A DNA stretch of 64,000 nucleotides from Novosphingobium sp. B1 (GCF_900176395.1 NZ_FWXL01000015.1:1-64000), one strand, 5' to 3'; positions 15,486 through 25,102 are shown, numbered from the stretch's first letter. Translations and numbers: made by a program. The notes: generated from the letters alone by a model not told the origin.

Positions 15486-16433
15486 TCAGTCGATGAAGCG
15501 GTAATCGCGCTGCACCTGCATGGCCAGAGCGGTATTGTTGCGAATGAACGTGCCGATGAATTCATGCAGGCCCTGTTCAAAGATCGCATCGATGGTGATC
15601 TGGTGGAACTGGCAATCGGCATCGCGCAGGATTTCGTGGCAATGCATCTCGGTGCCGTATTCCCGCGCCAGGCTGGCAAGGTTCGATCGCAGCTTGGAAT
15701 AGCAGAACGCCAGGCTGCGCGGGAAGCGCCCGTCCAGGATGAGGAATTCGGCAATACCGCGCGGGTCCATGCGACCGGCGTTGAGCCAGCGATAGGCCCG
15801 TTCGCCCGCTACAGAGCGCAGCACGTTCTCCCACTGCACGTTATCGAGGCTCGATCCGACATAGGATACCGACGGCAGCAGCACGTAATACTTCACGTCG
15901 AGAATGCGCGCGGTGTTGTCCGCCCGCTCGATGAAGCTGCCAAGCCGCGCGAAATTGTAGATCTCGTTGCGCAGCATCGTGCCTTCCATGGCGCCGCGTA
16001 CCTGCGTCGATTGCCGCCTCACGAGATCGAGCACATCGCCGAGGCGCGTCTCCGACACCGGCCGCGCCAGCGCTTCCTTGAGCCGCATCCAGCCGTCATT
16101 GACCGATTCCCACACCTCGCGGGTGATGCCGCCACGGACCATGCGCGCATTGGTGCGCGCCATCTCGGTCATGTTCAGGACACTGCCGGCGTTGTCCTTG
16201 TCGCGCAGGATATAATTGAAGACGTGGGCGCCGGTATATTCGGTTCCGTAGCGGGTCTCGTAGCCGGGCCGAAGACCAAGCGTCACGATCAGCGACCGCC
16301 ATTCATCCGAAGCGTCCGAAGCATCGCGCGTCAGCGCCATGCGGAAGCCCGCTTCGATGAGGCGCGAGATATTCTCCGCCCGCTCCAGATAGCGGAACAG
16401 CCAGAAAATGCCGTTTGCAGACCGTCCTAACAT
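15486..16433 (-). CDS. Alpha-E domain protein
   Basis: The 315-residue all-helical protein begins MLGRSANGIFWLFRYLERAENISRL-like, diagnostic of the alpha-E family (DUF403), with the repeated motif ARLGSFIERADNTARILDVKYY near residue 165. It is cytoplasmic and lacks a known enzyme activity. In many bacteria it is encoded beside or fused to the circularly permuted ATP-grasp protein, as here (16 bases apart), and the two probably work together in peptide ligation or modification. Confidence 0.9.
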   Translation of the reverse strand: MLGRSANGIFWLFRYLERAENISRLIEAGFRMALTRDASDASDEWRSLIVTLGLRPGYETRYGTEYTGAHVFNYILRDKDNAGSVLNMTEMARTNARMVRGGITREVWESVNDGWMRLKEALARPVSETRLGDVLDLVRRQSTQVRGAMEGTMLRNEIYNFARLGSFIERADNTARILDVKYYVLLPSVSYVGSSLDNVQWENVLRSVAGERAYRWLNAGRMDPRGIAEFLILDGRFPRSLAFCYSKLRSNLASLAREYGTEMHCHEILRDADCQFHQITIDAIFEQGLHEFIGTFIRNNTALAMQVQRDYRFID

Positions 16434-16449
16434 GCGAAATCCTTGGGCA

Positions 16450-17883
16450 TCAGTCGTCCAGAACCCAGCTGTCCTTGGTGCCGCCGCCCTGCGACGAGTT
16501 CACCACCAGCGACCCTTTCTTGAGTGCCACGCGGGTCAGCCCGCCAGGCGTGATATCGACGCCATTGGGGCTGACCAGAACGAACGGGCGCAGATCGACA
16601 TGGCGCGGCGCAAGCCCGGCCTTGGTCAGGATCGGCACCGTCGACAGCGACAGCGTGGGCTGCGCGATATAGTTTTCGGGCTTGGCGCGCAGCTTCGTCT
16701 CGAAAGCCGCCAGTTCCTTGCGCGACGAGGTCGGCCCTATCAGCATGCCGTAGCCGCCAGAACCGTGAACTTCCTTGACGACGAGTTCGGCTAGATTGTC
16801 GAGCACGTACTTCAGCGATTCCGGTTCGGCGCAGCGCCAGGTCGGCACATTCTGCAGGATCGGCTTTTCGCCAGTGTAGAATTCGACGATCTCGGGCATG
16901 AACGAATAGATCGCCTTGTCGTCGGCAATCCCGGTGCCCGGCGCATTGGCAATGGTGATGCCGCCGGCGCGATAGACATCCATGATGCCCGGCACGCCCA
17001 GCACGCTGCTTGGATTGAACGAGAGCGGGTCGAGGTATTCATCGTCGACCCGCCGATACAGCACGTCGATCGGTTCGTAGCCGCAGGTGGTGCGCATCGC
17101 GATCCGGCCATTCTCGACGCGCAGATCGCTCCCTTCCACCAGTTCCGCGCCCATCTGGTCAGCCAGGAAGGCGTGTTCGAAATAGGCGGAATTGTAGATG
17201 CCCGGCGTCAGCACCGCCACGACCGGCTTCTTGCCGTCGCAGGCCGGCGGCGAAGATGCGGCCAGGCTGCGTGCCAGGCGGCGCGGGTAGTCCGACACCT
17301 CGCGCACTCGCACGCGCGTGAAGAGTTCCGGGAACATCGCCATCATCGTCTCGCGGTTCTCCAGCATGTAGGAGACCCCGGACGGTGTGCGGGCATTGTC
17401 TTCCAGCACCATGAAATCATCCTCGCCCGTGCGGACAAGGTCGATCCCGACAATGTGGGTATAGACCCCGCCCGGCGGCGTGAAGCCGACCATTTCGGGC
17501 AGGAATGCCTCGTTGTTCCTGAGCAGGCGCGCCGGCATGCGGCCCGACCTCACGATCTCCTGGCGATGATACAGATCATGCAGGAAAGCGTTGAGTGCGC
17601 GCACCCGCTGTTCAATGCCGCGCGACAGCTTGCGCCATTGCTGCGCAGTGATGATCCGCGGCACCATGTCGAAGGGAATGAGGCGCTCCTCTGCGTCCTC
17701 GTTGCCATAGACATTGAAGGTGATACCGGTGCGGCGGAAGAAGGCCTCGGCCTCGCTGCCCTTGCGCCTAAGAAGATCCGGCGGCTGCTCGTCGTACCAG
17801 TTGCAGTACCCTGCGTAGGCAGACCGCACCGAGCCATCGGCGTTAAGCATCTCGTCATAGGACGAGGGCGAGTTTGTTGTCAT
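16450..17883 (-). CDS. Circularly permuted ATP-grasp type 2 protein
   Basis: The start is the ATG giving MTTNSPSSYDEMLNADG; an open extension upstream is not protein-like. The 477-residue protein shows the family motifs RTGITFNVYG near residue 60, the middle segment NARTPSGVSYMLENRE, and the C-terminal VVKEVHGSGGYGMLIGP and DLRPFVLVS, where the ATP-binding residues fall. ATP-grasp enzymes join a carboxylate to an amine through an acyl phosphate. With the alpha-E, transglutaminase-like and Anbu genes downstream this suggests a peptide-tagging and breakdown pathway, which is inference from gene order. Confidence 0.9.
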   Translation of the reverse strand: MTTNSPSSYDEMLNADGSVRSAYAGYCNWYDEQPPDLLRRKGSEAEAFFRRTGITFNVYGNEDAEERLIPFDMVPRIITAQQWRKLSRGIEQRVRALNAFLHDLYHRQEIVRSGRMPARLLRNNEAFLPEMVGFTPPGGVYTHIVGIDLVRTGEDDFMVLEDNARTPSGVSYMLENRETMMAMFPELFTRVRVREVSDYPRRLARSLAASSPPACDGKKPVVAVLTPGIYNSAYFEHAFLADQMGAELVEGSDLRVENGRIAMRTTCGYEPIDVLYRRVDDEYLDPLSFNPSSVLGVPGIMDVYRAGGITIANAPGTGIADDKAIYSFMPEIVEFYTGEKPILQNVPTWRCAEPESLKYVLDNLAELVVKEVHGSGGYGMLIGPTSSRKELAAFETKLRAKPENYIAQPTLSLSTVPILTKAGLAPRHVDLRPFVLVSPNGVDITPGGLTRVALKKGSLVVNSSQGGGTKDSWVLDD

Positions 17884-18067
17884 AGGCACATCCCGTCTGT
17901 GCCCCAAGCTTGCACAACGCATCCGCTTTGCCAAGCACGCCCATGCTGCACCTGCGAAATAATTTTGCACCACTGTGACGGTGATGATCCGCCAAGCAAT
18001 TCCACTTGCCTGCAGCGCTCCGGAATGAGACTTAATCGCTCAACTAAAAGTGCCGGGAGAAACAGCG

Positions 18068-20128
18068 ATGCCTCAGGTCCATCACCGCACCTGCCATATC
18101 TGCGAAGCCAATTGCGGCGTTCTGGTAGAGGTCGAGGCGGGCAAGGTGCTCTCGATCAAGGGCGATCCTGCCAATCCCCTGTCGCGCGGCCATATCTGCC
18201 CCAAGGGCACCGCGCTGCAGGATCTGCAGGAAGATCCCGACCGCCTGCGCAAGCCGCTCAAGCGTGTCGGATCGCAATGGCACGAAATCAGCTTCGAACA
18301 GGCCTTTGCCGAGATTGGCGAGAAGACGCGCGCCATCCTCGCGCGCGATCCTGCCAGTTCGGCGATCTACGTCGGCAATCCCAACGCCCATTCCTATGGC
18401 AACGCGCTCAACATCGGCTTTCTCGAAAAGGCGCTGCGGACGAAGAACAAGTTCTCGGCCAGCACGGTCGACCAGATGCCGCACCAGGTCGCGAACCTGC
18501 GCCTGTGGGGCCACGCCAGCATGTTCCCGATCCCCGATGCAGACCGCACGCAGACGCTGGTCATCCTCGGCGGAAACCCGATGGCCTCGAACGGCTCGCT
18601 ATGGACCGTCCCCGATTTCCGCGCCCGCATGAAGGACCTGCGCGCGCGCGGCGGCGAACTCGTCGTGATCGACCCGCGCCGCACCGAAACTGCAAAGATC
18701 GCCGACCGCCACCTGTTCATCCGTCCGGCCACCGACGTATTCTTTCTCGTTGCCCTGCTCAAGGCGGTCATGGCCCGGAAGCCCCACCACCCGGTGCAGG
18801 ACTTCGTCACCGGCCTGGCCGAAGTCGGCGCGCTGATCGGCCGCTTCGATGCCGCAGCCTGCGCCGCCGCCTGCGCGATCCCGCTTGGCGAAATCGAAAG
18901 CCTTGCCGATCGCTTCGCCAGCGGCCCCGCCGTGCTCTATGGCCGCATGGGCACAGCCACGCAGACGCATGGCACGCTCAACGCCTGGCTTGTCTCATTG
19001 ATCAACATTGCATCCGGTCAACTGGACCGTGAAGGCGGCTGGGTCTTCGGCAAGCCGGCGGTCGACACGCTCAGCGCCCTGCCTCCCGGTTCCATCGGCA
19101 AGCACGCCTCGCGCGTCTCGGGCCATCGCTCCGTCCTCGGCGAATTTCCCGCCGCCGCGATGGCTGAGGAGATCGAGACGCCGGGCGATGGACAGGTCAA
19201 GGCGCTGTTCGTGGTCGCGGGCAACCCGGTCCTGTCCACGCCCAACGGCACCCGCCTGGCCAAGGCCCTTGAGTCGCTGGAACTGATGGTCTCCATCGAC
19301 ATCTACCGCAACGCGACCAGCGCCCACGCCCATTACATCCTGCCCCCGACCGGCCCGCTGGAGCGCGATCACTACGGCCTGTTCCTCCTGCCGATGGCCG
19401 CCCGCACGATCGCGGTCTATTCACCTCCGACACTTCCCCAGAGCGATGGGTCGCTGCACGACTGGGAGATCCTGCGAGGCCTCGCGAGCGCGATCAGTGG
19501 TGAACCGGTGCAGGCGCCGACCCCGCGCGAGGCGCTTGACGGGCTTCTCCGCACCGGTCCCTATGCACTTACGCTCGAGCAGGTCGAATCCCACCCTTCA
19601 GGTATCGATCTGGGCCCGCCACCTGTCGGTCACCTACCCGAGACCTTGCGAAACCCTGACAAGACCATCGATGTCGCCGTGGACGAGTTCATGGCGGCTC
19701 TCTCTGCGGTGGAAGTGCCTGAGATCAACCCCCTCGACACCTCGCTGCGTCTGATCGGCCGGCGTCATTTGCGCACCAACAACTCCTGGCTTGCCAATAG
19801 CCGCCGGCTCATCAAGGGCCCGGATCGCTGCACGGTGATGATGCACCCGACCGATGCCGAACAGCGCGGCATCGCTGATGGCGCCGCCGTCACGGTTCGT
19901 TCAAGTGCCGGGGAAATAAAGCTTTCCGCCGAAGTGACCGAGGACATGATGCCCGGCACCGTCTCCATCCCACACGGCTGGGGCCACGGCCGCCCCGGCG
20001 TCGCCATGGCCAACGCGCTCGGCAAACCGGGCGTCAGCGTCAACGACCTGACTCTGAATGAAATTGACCCCCTCTCCGGCAACGCCGCGCTCAGCGGAAT
20101 CGCGGTGGAGGTCGAAGCGGCTGCCTAG
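18068..20128 (+). CDS. Molybdopterin-dependent oxidoreductase
   Basis: The 686-residue protein starts at the ATG at 18068 (GGGAGA upstream); a GTG at 18050 is less likely. The N-terminus carries four cysteines for a 4Fe-4S cluster: Cys9, Cys12, Cys16 and Cys44 (TCHICEANC, GHICPKG). The cofactor-binding core includes VILGGNPMASNGSLWTVPDF and DPRRTETAKIADRH; the C-terminal dinucleotide-binding domain begins near DTSLRLIGRRHLRTNNSW. There is no twin-arginine signal, so it is cytoplasmic. No Sec or Cys is seen at the usual formate dehydrogenase ligand position. The substrate is unknown and no partner subunits adjoin. Confidence 0.88.
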   Translation: MPQVHHRTCHICEANCGVLVEVEAGKVLSIKGDPANPLSRGHICPKGTALQDLQEDPDRLRKPLKRVGSQWHEISFEQAFAEIGEKTRAILARDPASSAIYVGNPNAHSYGNALNIGFLEKALRTKNKFSASTVDQMPHQVANLRLWGHASMFPIPDADRTQTLVILGGNPMASNGSLWTVPDFRARMKDLRARGGELVVIDPRRTETAKIADRHLFIRPATDVFFLVALLKAVMARKPHHPVQDFVTGLAEVGALIGRFDAAACAAACAIPLGEIESLADRFASGPAVLYGRMGTATQTHGTLNAWLVSLINIASGQLDREGGWVFGKPAVDTLSALPPGSIGKHASRVSGHRSVLGEFPAAAMAEEIETPGDGQVKALFVVAGNPVLSTPNGTRLAKALESLELMVSIDIYRNATSAHAHYILPPTGPLERDHYGLFLLPMAARTIAVYSPPTLPQSDGSLHDWEILRGLASAISGEPVQAPTPREALDGLLRTGPYALTLEQVESHPSGIDLGPPPVGHLPETLRNPDKTIDVAVDEFMAALSAVEVPEINPLDTSLRLIGRRHLRTNNSWLANSRRLIKGPDRCTVMMHPTDAEQRGIADGAAVTVRSSAGEIKLSAEVTEDMMPGTVSIPHGWGHGRPGVAMANALGKPGVSVNDLTLNEIDPLSGNAALSGIAVEVEAAA

Positions 20129-20925
20129 TAAGCCGCCACCAACCGCTTGAGCATTGCCGCGACATCGGGGTGTGCGGCAAAGCCCAGGTGCGTGCAACGC
20201 ATTGGAATCGCGAGGTCTCGCTCCCCCTTGCGGCCGCAGGAGGACCGGGGCGAGACGATGCCGTCGCGGGCGCTCCACAGCGCCACGGTCGGCACGGGCG
20301 GCTTGGCTGCCATGTCCTGCCCGATTGGCGGCTCGTCCACCGAATGGCCAGCGATCAGCTGATAGGCGCGCCAGGCGTTGTTGGCACGGCGGTCACCGGA
20401 AAAGGGCGTGCCCATGGTGACGACCAGTCGCACGGCTTCGGGATGGCGCTTGGCAACTTCGCGCGCAAAAATGCCGCCGAGGCTCCAGCCGACCAGCACC
20501 AGCGGCTCGCCTTCCTTCCGCGCCATCGTCAGCACCCGTTCGCACAGGCGGTCGAAGCGGTCCTCGGTGGGACCGAAGTTGAAGCCCAGCCCCCAGTCAC
20601 TGACGCGATGCCCGGCAGCCTCCAAGGCGATGCGCAACGGCTTCATCCGTGCCGGATGCGTGCCGAATCCGGGCAGCAACATCACAGCGCGCGATTCTGG
20701 CGCTTGCTCATCCATCGCACGGTTCCGGCGCGAGGCCTGCCAATGTTCGACCGGGGTGCGCAATTCACCCAGCAGCGCCTGCCATTTCGGTCCGCGAACG
20801 TCGGCCGGGCGTGGCTGCAGGGCAAGGCTTCCGCGCCGCGCGATCTCCTCGCGCAGCAGCGAAAGCCGCGCCGTCGCCTGCCCAAGTCCCGCCGCACGCT
20901 CGTGAAGATTGAACATCATTGCCAT
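20125..20925 (-). CDS. Alpha/beta hydrolase family protein
   Basis: The 266-residue protein has a short N-terminal helical extension, then an alpha/beta hydrolase core from residue 78 (AVMLLPGFGTHPARMKPL). The nucleophile elbow is GWSLGG with Ser148, the Asp is probably in WSARDGIVSP, and the late His in MRCTHLGFAAHP. It resembles esterase/lipase-like cytoplasmic enzymes that accept hydrophobic esters; the substrate cannot be told. The 3' end overlaps the convergent molybdopterin gene by four bases. Confidence 0.82.
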   Translation of the reverse strand: MAMMFNLHERAAGLGQATARLSLLREEIARRGSLALQPRPADVRGPKWQALLGELRTPVEHWQASRRNRAMDEQAPESRAVMLLPGFGTHPARMKPLRIALEAAGHRVSDWGLGFNFGPTEDRFDRLCERVLTMARKEGEPLVLVGWSLGGIFAREVAKRHPEAVRLVVTMGTPFSGDRRANNAWRAYQLIAGHSVDEPPIGQDMAAKPPVPTVALWSARDGIVSPRSSCGRKGERDLAIPMRCTHLGFAAHPDVAAMLKRLVAAY

Positions 20926-21004
20926 TGCCTGCGCGCTATCGACCTAACCGCCGATGAACGCCAGCATTTGGCAATTGTTTCAAATTCGCGTCAAGAAAGG
21001 GCAG

Positions 21005-21553
21005 TCAACTCTGCTCGTCGCCCTTGCAATCGCCCTGGTGCTTCGAGGTCAGCCCCATCTGCATCACCATCTGCTTGCCGTTGGGCGCGGTGCCGTTGAG
21101 ATCCATGGTCATGTCATAGGTATCGGGGCTGTAGGTCCCGGTGAGCGTCATCGTGGCGGCATTGCCAGTGTCAGCGCCGGTGCCCTTGCAGGTCATCGTT
21201 GCATCGATCTTGCCATTACCCATGGTGAAGGTGTCGTACTTGCAGTCCTCACCCTGCTGGCCAAAGAACTTGCCGCCGGGTTTTTCCGCCTCCTCCTTGG
21301 TCAGACACGACGCGAAGGTGCGGGTTTCCCCGAGCATCTTCTGCATCGCCGCCTTGGCTTCGGGCGGCATGCCTTCCACTTCGAACTTCTTGAACTGCAT
21401 GGTCAATTCCCAGCGACCGGGATTGAGCTTCATGCCTGCGTCCGCCACAGACTTCGCCACTTCCGCCGTGCTGGCGTTCTTCTTCTCGACCGTTGCGCCA
21501 TCGTTGCAGGCGGCGAGCAAGGCCAGCGGGACCAGGACAACTGCAGCACGCAT
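21005..21553 (-). CDS. DUF3617-family lipoprotein
   Basis: The start is the ATG giving MRAAVVLVPLALLAACNDG, a lipoprotein signal with lipobox LAAC. The 182-residue protein has the DUF3617 features: GRWELTMQFKKFEVEGMPPE, then FASCLTKEEAEKPGGKFF, and paired cysteines in ASCLT, DCKYD and MTCKG. This family of periplasmic lipoproteins is common in sphingomonads; its function is unknown. It is monocistronic and divergent from uvrB, with about 110 bases between the starts. Confidence 0.82.
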   Translation of the reverse strand: MRAAVVLVPLALLAACNDGATVEKKNASTAEVAKSVADAGMKLNPGRWELTMQFKKFEVEGMPPEAKAAMQKMLGETRTFASCLTKEEAEKPGGKFFGQQGEDCKYDTFTMGNGKIDATMTCKGTGADTGNAATMTLTGTYSPDTYDMTMDLNGTAPNGKQMVMQMGLTSKHQGDCKGDEQS

Positions 21554-21663
21554 CGTACATTCCTCTCTTGTTCCGACGCGCAGGCTAACACCCTGCATGG
21601 AAAGCGCCAGTGCGCCCGCGCACTCCGGTTGAACGGACGCGGTTTGTTCCCCATATCGCACTC

Positions 21664-23853
21664 ATGGCCGAACTCGTTATTCGCAGGGGACTCGAAGAGC
21701 CCGACACTTCCGGCACTTTCGTGCCGCACAAGCCGCAACGCCCCGACAAGGTCGAAGGCGGGAAGCGCTTCAAGGTCGTGTCAGAATACGAGCCAGCGGG
21801 CGACCAGCCCGCCGCGATTGCCGATCTGGTCGCTGCGGCGCGCGATGGTGACCAGACGCAGGTCCTGCTCGGCGTGACCGGGTCGGGCAAGACCTTCACC
21901 ATGGCCAAGGTGATCGAGGAACTTCAGCGCCCTGCCCTGATCCTTGCGCCCAACAAGATCCTGGCTGCGCAGCTCTATGGCGAGATGAAGAGCTTCTTCC
22001 CCGAGAACGCGGTGGAGTACTTCGTCTCGTACTATGACTATTACCAGCCAGAAGCCTACGTCCCCCGGTCCGACACGTATATCGAGAAGGAAAGCTCGAC
22101 CAACGAGGCTATCGACCGCATGCGCCACTCGGCCACGCGATCGCTGCTGGAACGCGATGACGTGATCATCGTCGCCTCGGTCTCGTGCATCTACGGCATC
22201 GGCTCAGTCGAGACCTATTCGGCGATGATCTTCGACCTCAAGGTCGGGCAGACGGTCGACAGTGGCGAGATCATCCGCAAGCTTGTGGCGCTGCAGTACA
22301 AGCGCAACGACGCGGGCTTTGCGCGCGGCAACTTCCGCGTGCGCGGCGACAATCTTGAAATCTTCCCCTCGCACTATGACGATACTGCCTGGCGCGTGAG
22401 CTTCTTCGGCGACGAGGTGGAGGAGATCGTCGAGTTCGATCCGCTGACCGGCAAGAGCGGCGCGAAGCTTTCGAACGTGCGCGTCTATGCCAACTCGCAC
22501 TACGTCACCCCCGGGCCGACGATGCAGCAGGCGGCGCAGGCGATCCGCTTCGAACTGACCGAGCGGCTCAAGGAACTGGTCGAGGAAGGCAAGCTGCTTG
22601 AGGCGCAGCGGCTGGAGCAGCGCACCAACTTCGATCTGGAGATGATCGCTGCCACCGGATCATGCGCGGGCATCGAGAATTACAGCCGCTTTCTCACCGG
22701 ACGTTTGCCGGGCGAACCGCCGCCAACGCTGTTCGAATATCTGCCCGACAACTGCCTGCTGTTCCTTGACGAAAGCCACCAGACGGTGCCGCAGATCGGC
22801 GCGATGGCGCGCGGGGACCATCGCCGCAAGCTGACGCTGGCCGAATACGGCTTCCGCCTGCCTTCGTGCATCGACAACCGCCCGCTGCGCTTCAACGAGT
22901 GGGATGCCATGCGCCCGCAGACCATCGCGGTTTCGGCAACGCCAGCGCAATGGGAAATGGAGCAGGCGGGCGGCGTCTTTGCCGAACAGGTGATCCGCCC
23001 CACTGGCCTCATCGACCCGCCGGTGCTGATCCGCCCGGTCGAGGATCAGGTGCAGGACTGCATCAACGAGTGCAAGCTGACCGCCGCCAACGGCTATCGC
23101 ACGCTCGTGACGACATTGACCAAGCGCATGGCCGAGGACCTCACCGAGTTCATGCACGAAGCAGGGTTGAAGGTGCGCTACATGCACTCCGACGTCGAGA
23201 CGCTGGAGCGCATCGAACTGATCCGCGACCTGCGGCTGGGGGTCTATGACGTGCTGGTGGGCATCAACCTGCTGCGCGAGGGGCTCGACATCCCCGAATG
23301 CGGCTTGGTGTGCATTCTCGATGCGGACAAGGAAGGTTTCCTGCGCAGCGAGACCTCGCTGATCCAGACTATCGGTCGCGCCGCGCGCAACGTCGATGGC
23401 CGCGTGATCCTCTATGCCGACCGCATGACCGGCAGCATGGAACGCGCCATTGCCGAAACCGACCGCCGCCGTGCCAAGCAGGAGGCCTACAACCTCGAAC
23501 ACGGCATCACCCCGCAGACGATCAAGCGCAACATCCACGATATCGTCGCCGACACGGCGAGCCGCGATGGGGTGCTGGTCGACATCGACGCAGACGGCGC
23601 CAACAACCTCGTAGGCCACAACTTGCGCGGCTATATCGAGGAACTCGAGAAGAAGATGCGCGCTGCCGCGGCGGATCTCGAGTTCGAACTTGCTGGCCGC
23701 CTGCGCGACGAGATCAGGCAACTGGAGGCGTCAGAGCTAGGCTTGCCCGAAGGCGAGCGCAAGGCGCCGATCGTGGGGCGGAGCAACGAAGGCAAGCCGG
23801 GTACGCGCAAGACGCGATATGGGAAGAGCCAGAAGACGAAGTGGGGGAAGTGA
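21664..23853 (+). CDS. uvrB: Excinuclease ABC subunit B
   Basis: UvrB verifies DNA damage handed over by UvrA and recruits UvrC. The 729-residue protein starts at the ATG MAELVIRRGLEE. Motifs appear in order: GVTGSGKT (Walker A), the damage-probing beta hairpin YYDYYQPEAYVPRSD, DESH (Walker B, LLFLDESHQTVPQ), helicase motifs ending QTIGRAARN, and the C-terminal UVR domain (ELEKKMRAAAADLEFELAGR). The length is normal. The 3' tail is basic (GTRKTRYGKSQKTK). It is likely transcribed alone. Confidence 0.97.
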   Translation: MAELVIRRGLEEPDTSGTFVPHKPQRPDKVEGGKRFKVVSEYEPAGDQPAAIADLVAAARDGDQTQVLLGVTGSGKTFTMAKVIEELQRPALILAPNKILAAQLYGEMKSFFPENAVEYFVSYYDYYQPEAYVPRSDTYIEKESSTNEAIDRMRHSATRSLLERDDVIIVASVSCIYGIGSVETYSAMIFDLKVGQTVDSGEIIRKLVALQYKRNDAGFARGNFRVRGDNLEIFPSHYDDTAWRVSFFGDEVEEIVEFDPLTGKSGAKLSNVRVYANSHYVTPGPTMQQAAQAIRFELTERLKELVEEGKLLEAQRLEQRTNFDLEMIAATGSCAGIENYSRFLTGRLPGEPPPTLFEYLPDNCLLFLDESHQTVPQIGAMARGDHRRKLTLAEYGFRLPSCIDNRPLRFNEWDAMRPQTIAVSATPAQWEMEQAGGVFAEQVIRPTGLIDPPVLIRPVEDQVQDCINECKLTAANGYRTLVTTLTKRMAEDLTEFMHEAGLKVRYMHSDVETLERIELIRDLRLGVYDVLVGINLLREGLDIPECGLVCILDADKEGFLRSETSLIQTIGRAARNVDGRVILYADRMTGSMERAIAETDRRRAKQEAYNLEHGITPQTIKRNIHDIVADTASRDGVLVDIDADGANNLVGHNLRGYIEELEKKMRAAAADLEFELAGRLRDEIRQLEASELGLPEGERKAPIVGRSNEGKPGTRKTRYGKSQKTKWGK

Positions 23854-23910
23854 GTCATTTTTCGGAATCTGTTTCCACAGCTTTGCAAAAGAATCTTTCC
23901 AGATCAGATT

Positions 23911-23954
23911 GTTGAAAATTAGCGCAAAGGAGATCTGCGTAATATTATACAGCC
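23911..23954 (+). promoter_or_regulatory. Candidate higBA promoter-operator
   Basis: The AT-rich stretch before higB holds the palindrome TAATATTA (23940-23947) next to the start, and a TTGAAA (near 23913) that could act as a -35 element, although the spacing to TAATAT is long. HigA proteins usually bind such AT-rich palindromes over their own promoter to repress the pair. The site is assigned by position and symmetry. Confidence 0.4.
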
Positions 23955-24236
23955 ATGATCGTCAGCTTTGCCAACAAGGAAACCGAGGCCGTCTGGTCCG
24001 GCCTGCGCAGTCGAAAGCTGCCTGCCGAAATCCAGCAACGTGCCCTTGCCAAGCTGGCGATGCTTGATGCGGCTGGTGAGTTGGATGACCTGAAAAATCC
24101 GCCGAGCAATCGCCTTCACGACCTCAAGAAGGATCGCACAGGGCAACATTCCATTTCCATTAACAAGCAATGGCGCATATGTTTCGTCTGGAAAGACGGA
24201 AATGCCCACAATGTCGAGATCACCGATTACCACTGA
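23955..24236 (+). CDS. higB: HigB-type toxin of a toxin-antitoxin pair
   Basis: This 93-residue protein ends with the signature of the RelE/HigB family: NRLHDLKKDRTGQHSISINK and QWRICFVWKDG, then VEITDYH. Such toxins cut mRNA on the ribosome. The size is normal. The antitoxin gene overlaps its 3' end by 35 bases, the typical higBA order with the toxin first. The pair is inserted between uvrB and a lipoprotein gene. Confidence 0.93.
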   Translation: MIVSFANKETEAVWSGLRSRKLPAEIQQRALAKLAMLDAAGELDDLKNPPSNRLHDLKKDRTGQHSISINKQWRICFVWKDGNAHNVEITDYH

Positions 24237-24528
24237 CGAGGAATGGCTGCACAACCCGCATGCCGGGGAACTGCTTGCGTCCGAATTCATGGAGCCGCTC
24301 GGGCTGGATGCTGCATCGCTTGCTTCGGCGATCGGGATCGACGTGGCACGCGTTCTTGCACTTTTGACTGGTAACACGCGGGTCGATGGAGAAATGGATC
24401 TCCGGCTTGCCCGCTATTTCCGCATGTCGGAAGGCTTTTTCCTTCGCCTGCAGGACCAGTTCGAACTGCGCGAAGCCAAGCGATCGCTGCAGTCCGATCT
24501 TGATCGCATCGTTCCCCGCGCAGCCTGA
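24202..24528 (+). CDS. higA: HigA-type antitoxin
   Basis: The 108-residue product carries the HigA XRE-type helix-turn-helix: HNPHAGELLASEFMEPLGLD, then ASLASAIGIDVARVLALLTG and MDLRLARYFRMSEGFFLRLQDQFEL. It would bind and neutralise HigB and repress the operon. An ATG at 24211 is an alternative start. It overlaps higB. The first part of the domain (HP-GE-L--F--PLG) is well conserved, so the protein should be functional. Confidence 0.92.
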   Translation: MPTMSRSPITTDEEWLHNPHAGELLASEFMEPLGLDAASLASAIGIDVARVLALLTGNTRVDGEMDLRLARYFRMSEGFFLRLQDQFELREAKRSLQSDLDRIVPRAA

Positions 24529-24534
24529 TTTTCT

Positions 24535-25101
24535 GTGAAGACAGTTCTAGTCACCGCCGCAGCCCTCACGCTTGCCGCCTGTTCGAAGACACCGGCCGCC
24601 CAGCCGCGCGAGGGCGCGCCGGAGAGCGCGGTGCGGCTGGCCATGCCGGAGGGCGAGGCCTTGCCGGGGATCAGGGATAGCGCATCAAGCCCGCAGTGGT
24701 CGCTCTCGGACGACCAGCAGTCAGTGCGCTTCGGCCATCCCGGGGAGCCGCCGCTCGAATCCATTGCGTGCCGGCAGGGCGTGCTGGTGGTGACACGCCA
24801 TGCGGCAGCACCGGTGGGAGCGCAGGCGCTGTTTGCGCTGGTCGGCAGCGAGGGGATCATGCGGCTGCCGGTGGATGCCACCCCGGTTGCAGGGCAGCGC
24901 GGCTATGTCTGGCAGGGCACGCTTGCCGCCGACGATGCCCGCGTGAAGGTGCTCGGCGGTGCCTATACCGGCACGCTGCCGGGGGCCGGCATGATCAAGG
25001 TTGCCGCAGGAAACCCGGTGCGCGACCTGATCGCACGTTGCCGGCGTTCGGCCCCGGCAACCGCGCCCGCACCCATCGCGCCGGCGCAGGTCGCGGAATA
25101 G
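24535..25101 (+). CDS. Hypothetical lipoprotein
   Basis: The 188-residue product starts at a GTG, MKTVLVTAAALTLAACSKT, with lipobox LAAC. The mature domain (beta-rich: FALVGSEGIMRLPVDATP, GYVWQGTLAADDARVKVLGG) has two cysteines and a Pro/Ala-rich tail. No family was recognised. It follows higA by six bases, but lipoprotein and toxin-antitoxin genes are unlikely to share a function. It is convergent with the next gene. Confidence 0.6.
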   Translation: MKTVLVTAAALTLAACSKTPAAQPREGAPESAVRLAMPEGEALPGIRDSASSPQWSLSDDQQSVRFGHPGEPPLESIACRQGVLVVTRHAAAPVGAQALFALVGSEGIMRLPVDATPVAGQRGYVWQGTLAADDARVKVLGGAYTGTLPGAGMIKVAAGNPVRDLIARCRRSAPATAPAPIAPAQVAE

Positions 25102-25102
25102 C

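Noticed and set aside
17173..19032. 619-codon frame across the ATP-grasp and oxidoreductase starts
   Set aside because: It spans two genes on opposite strands with intact motifs and has no protein-like features.
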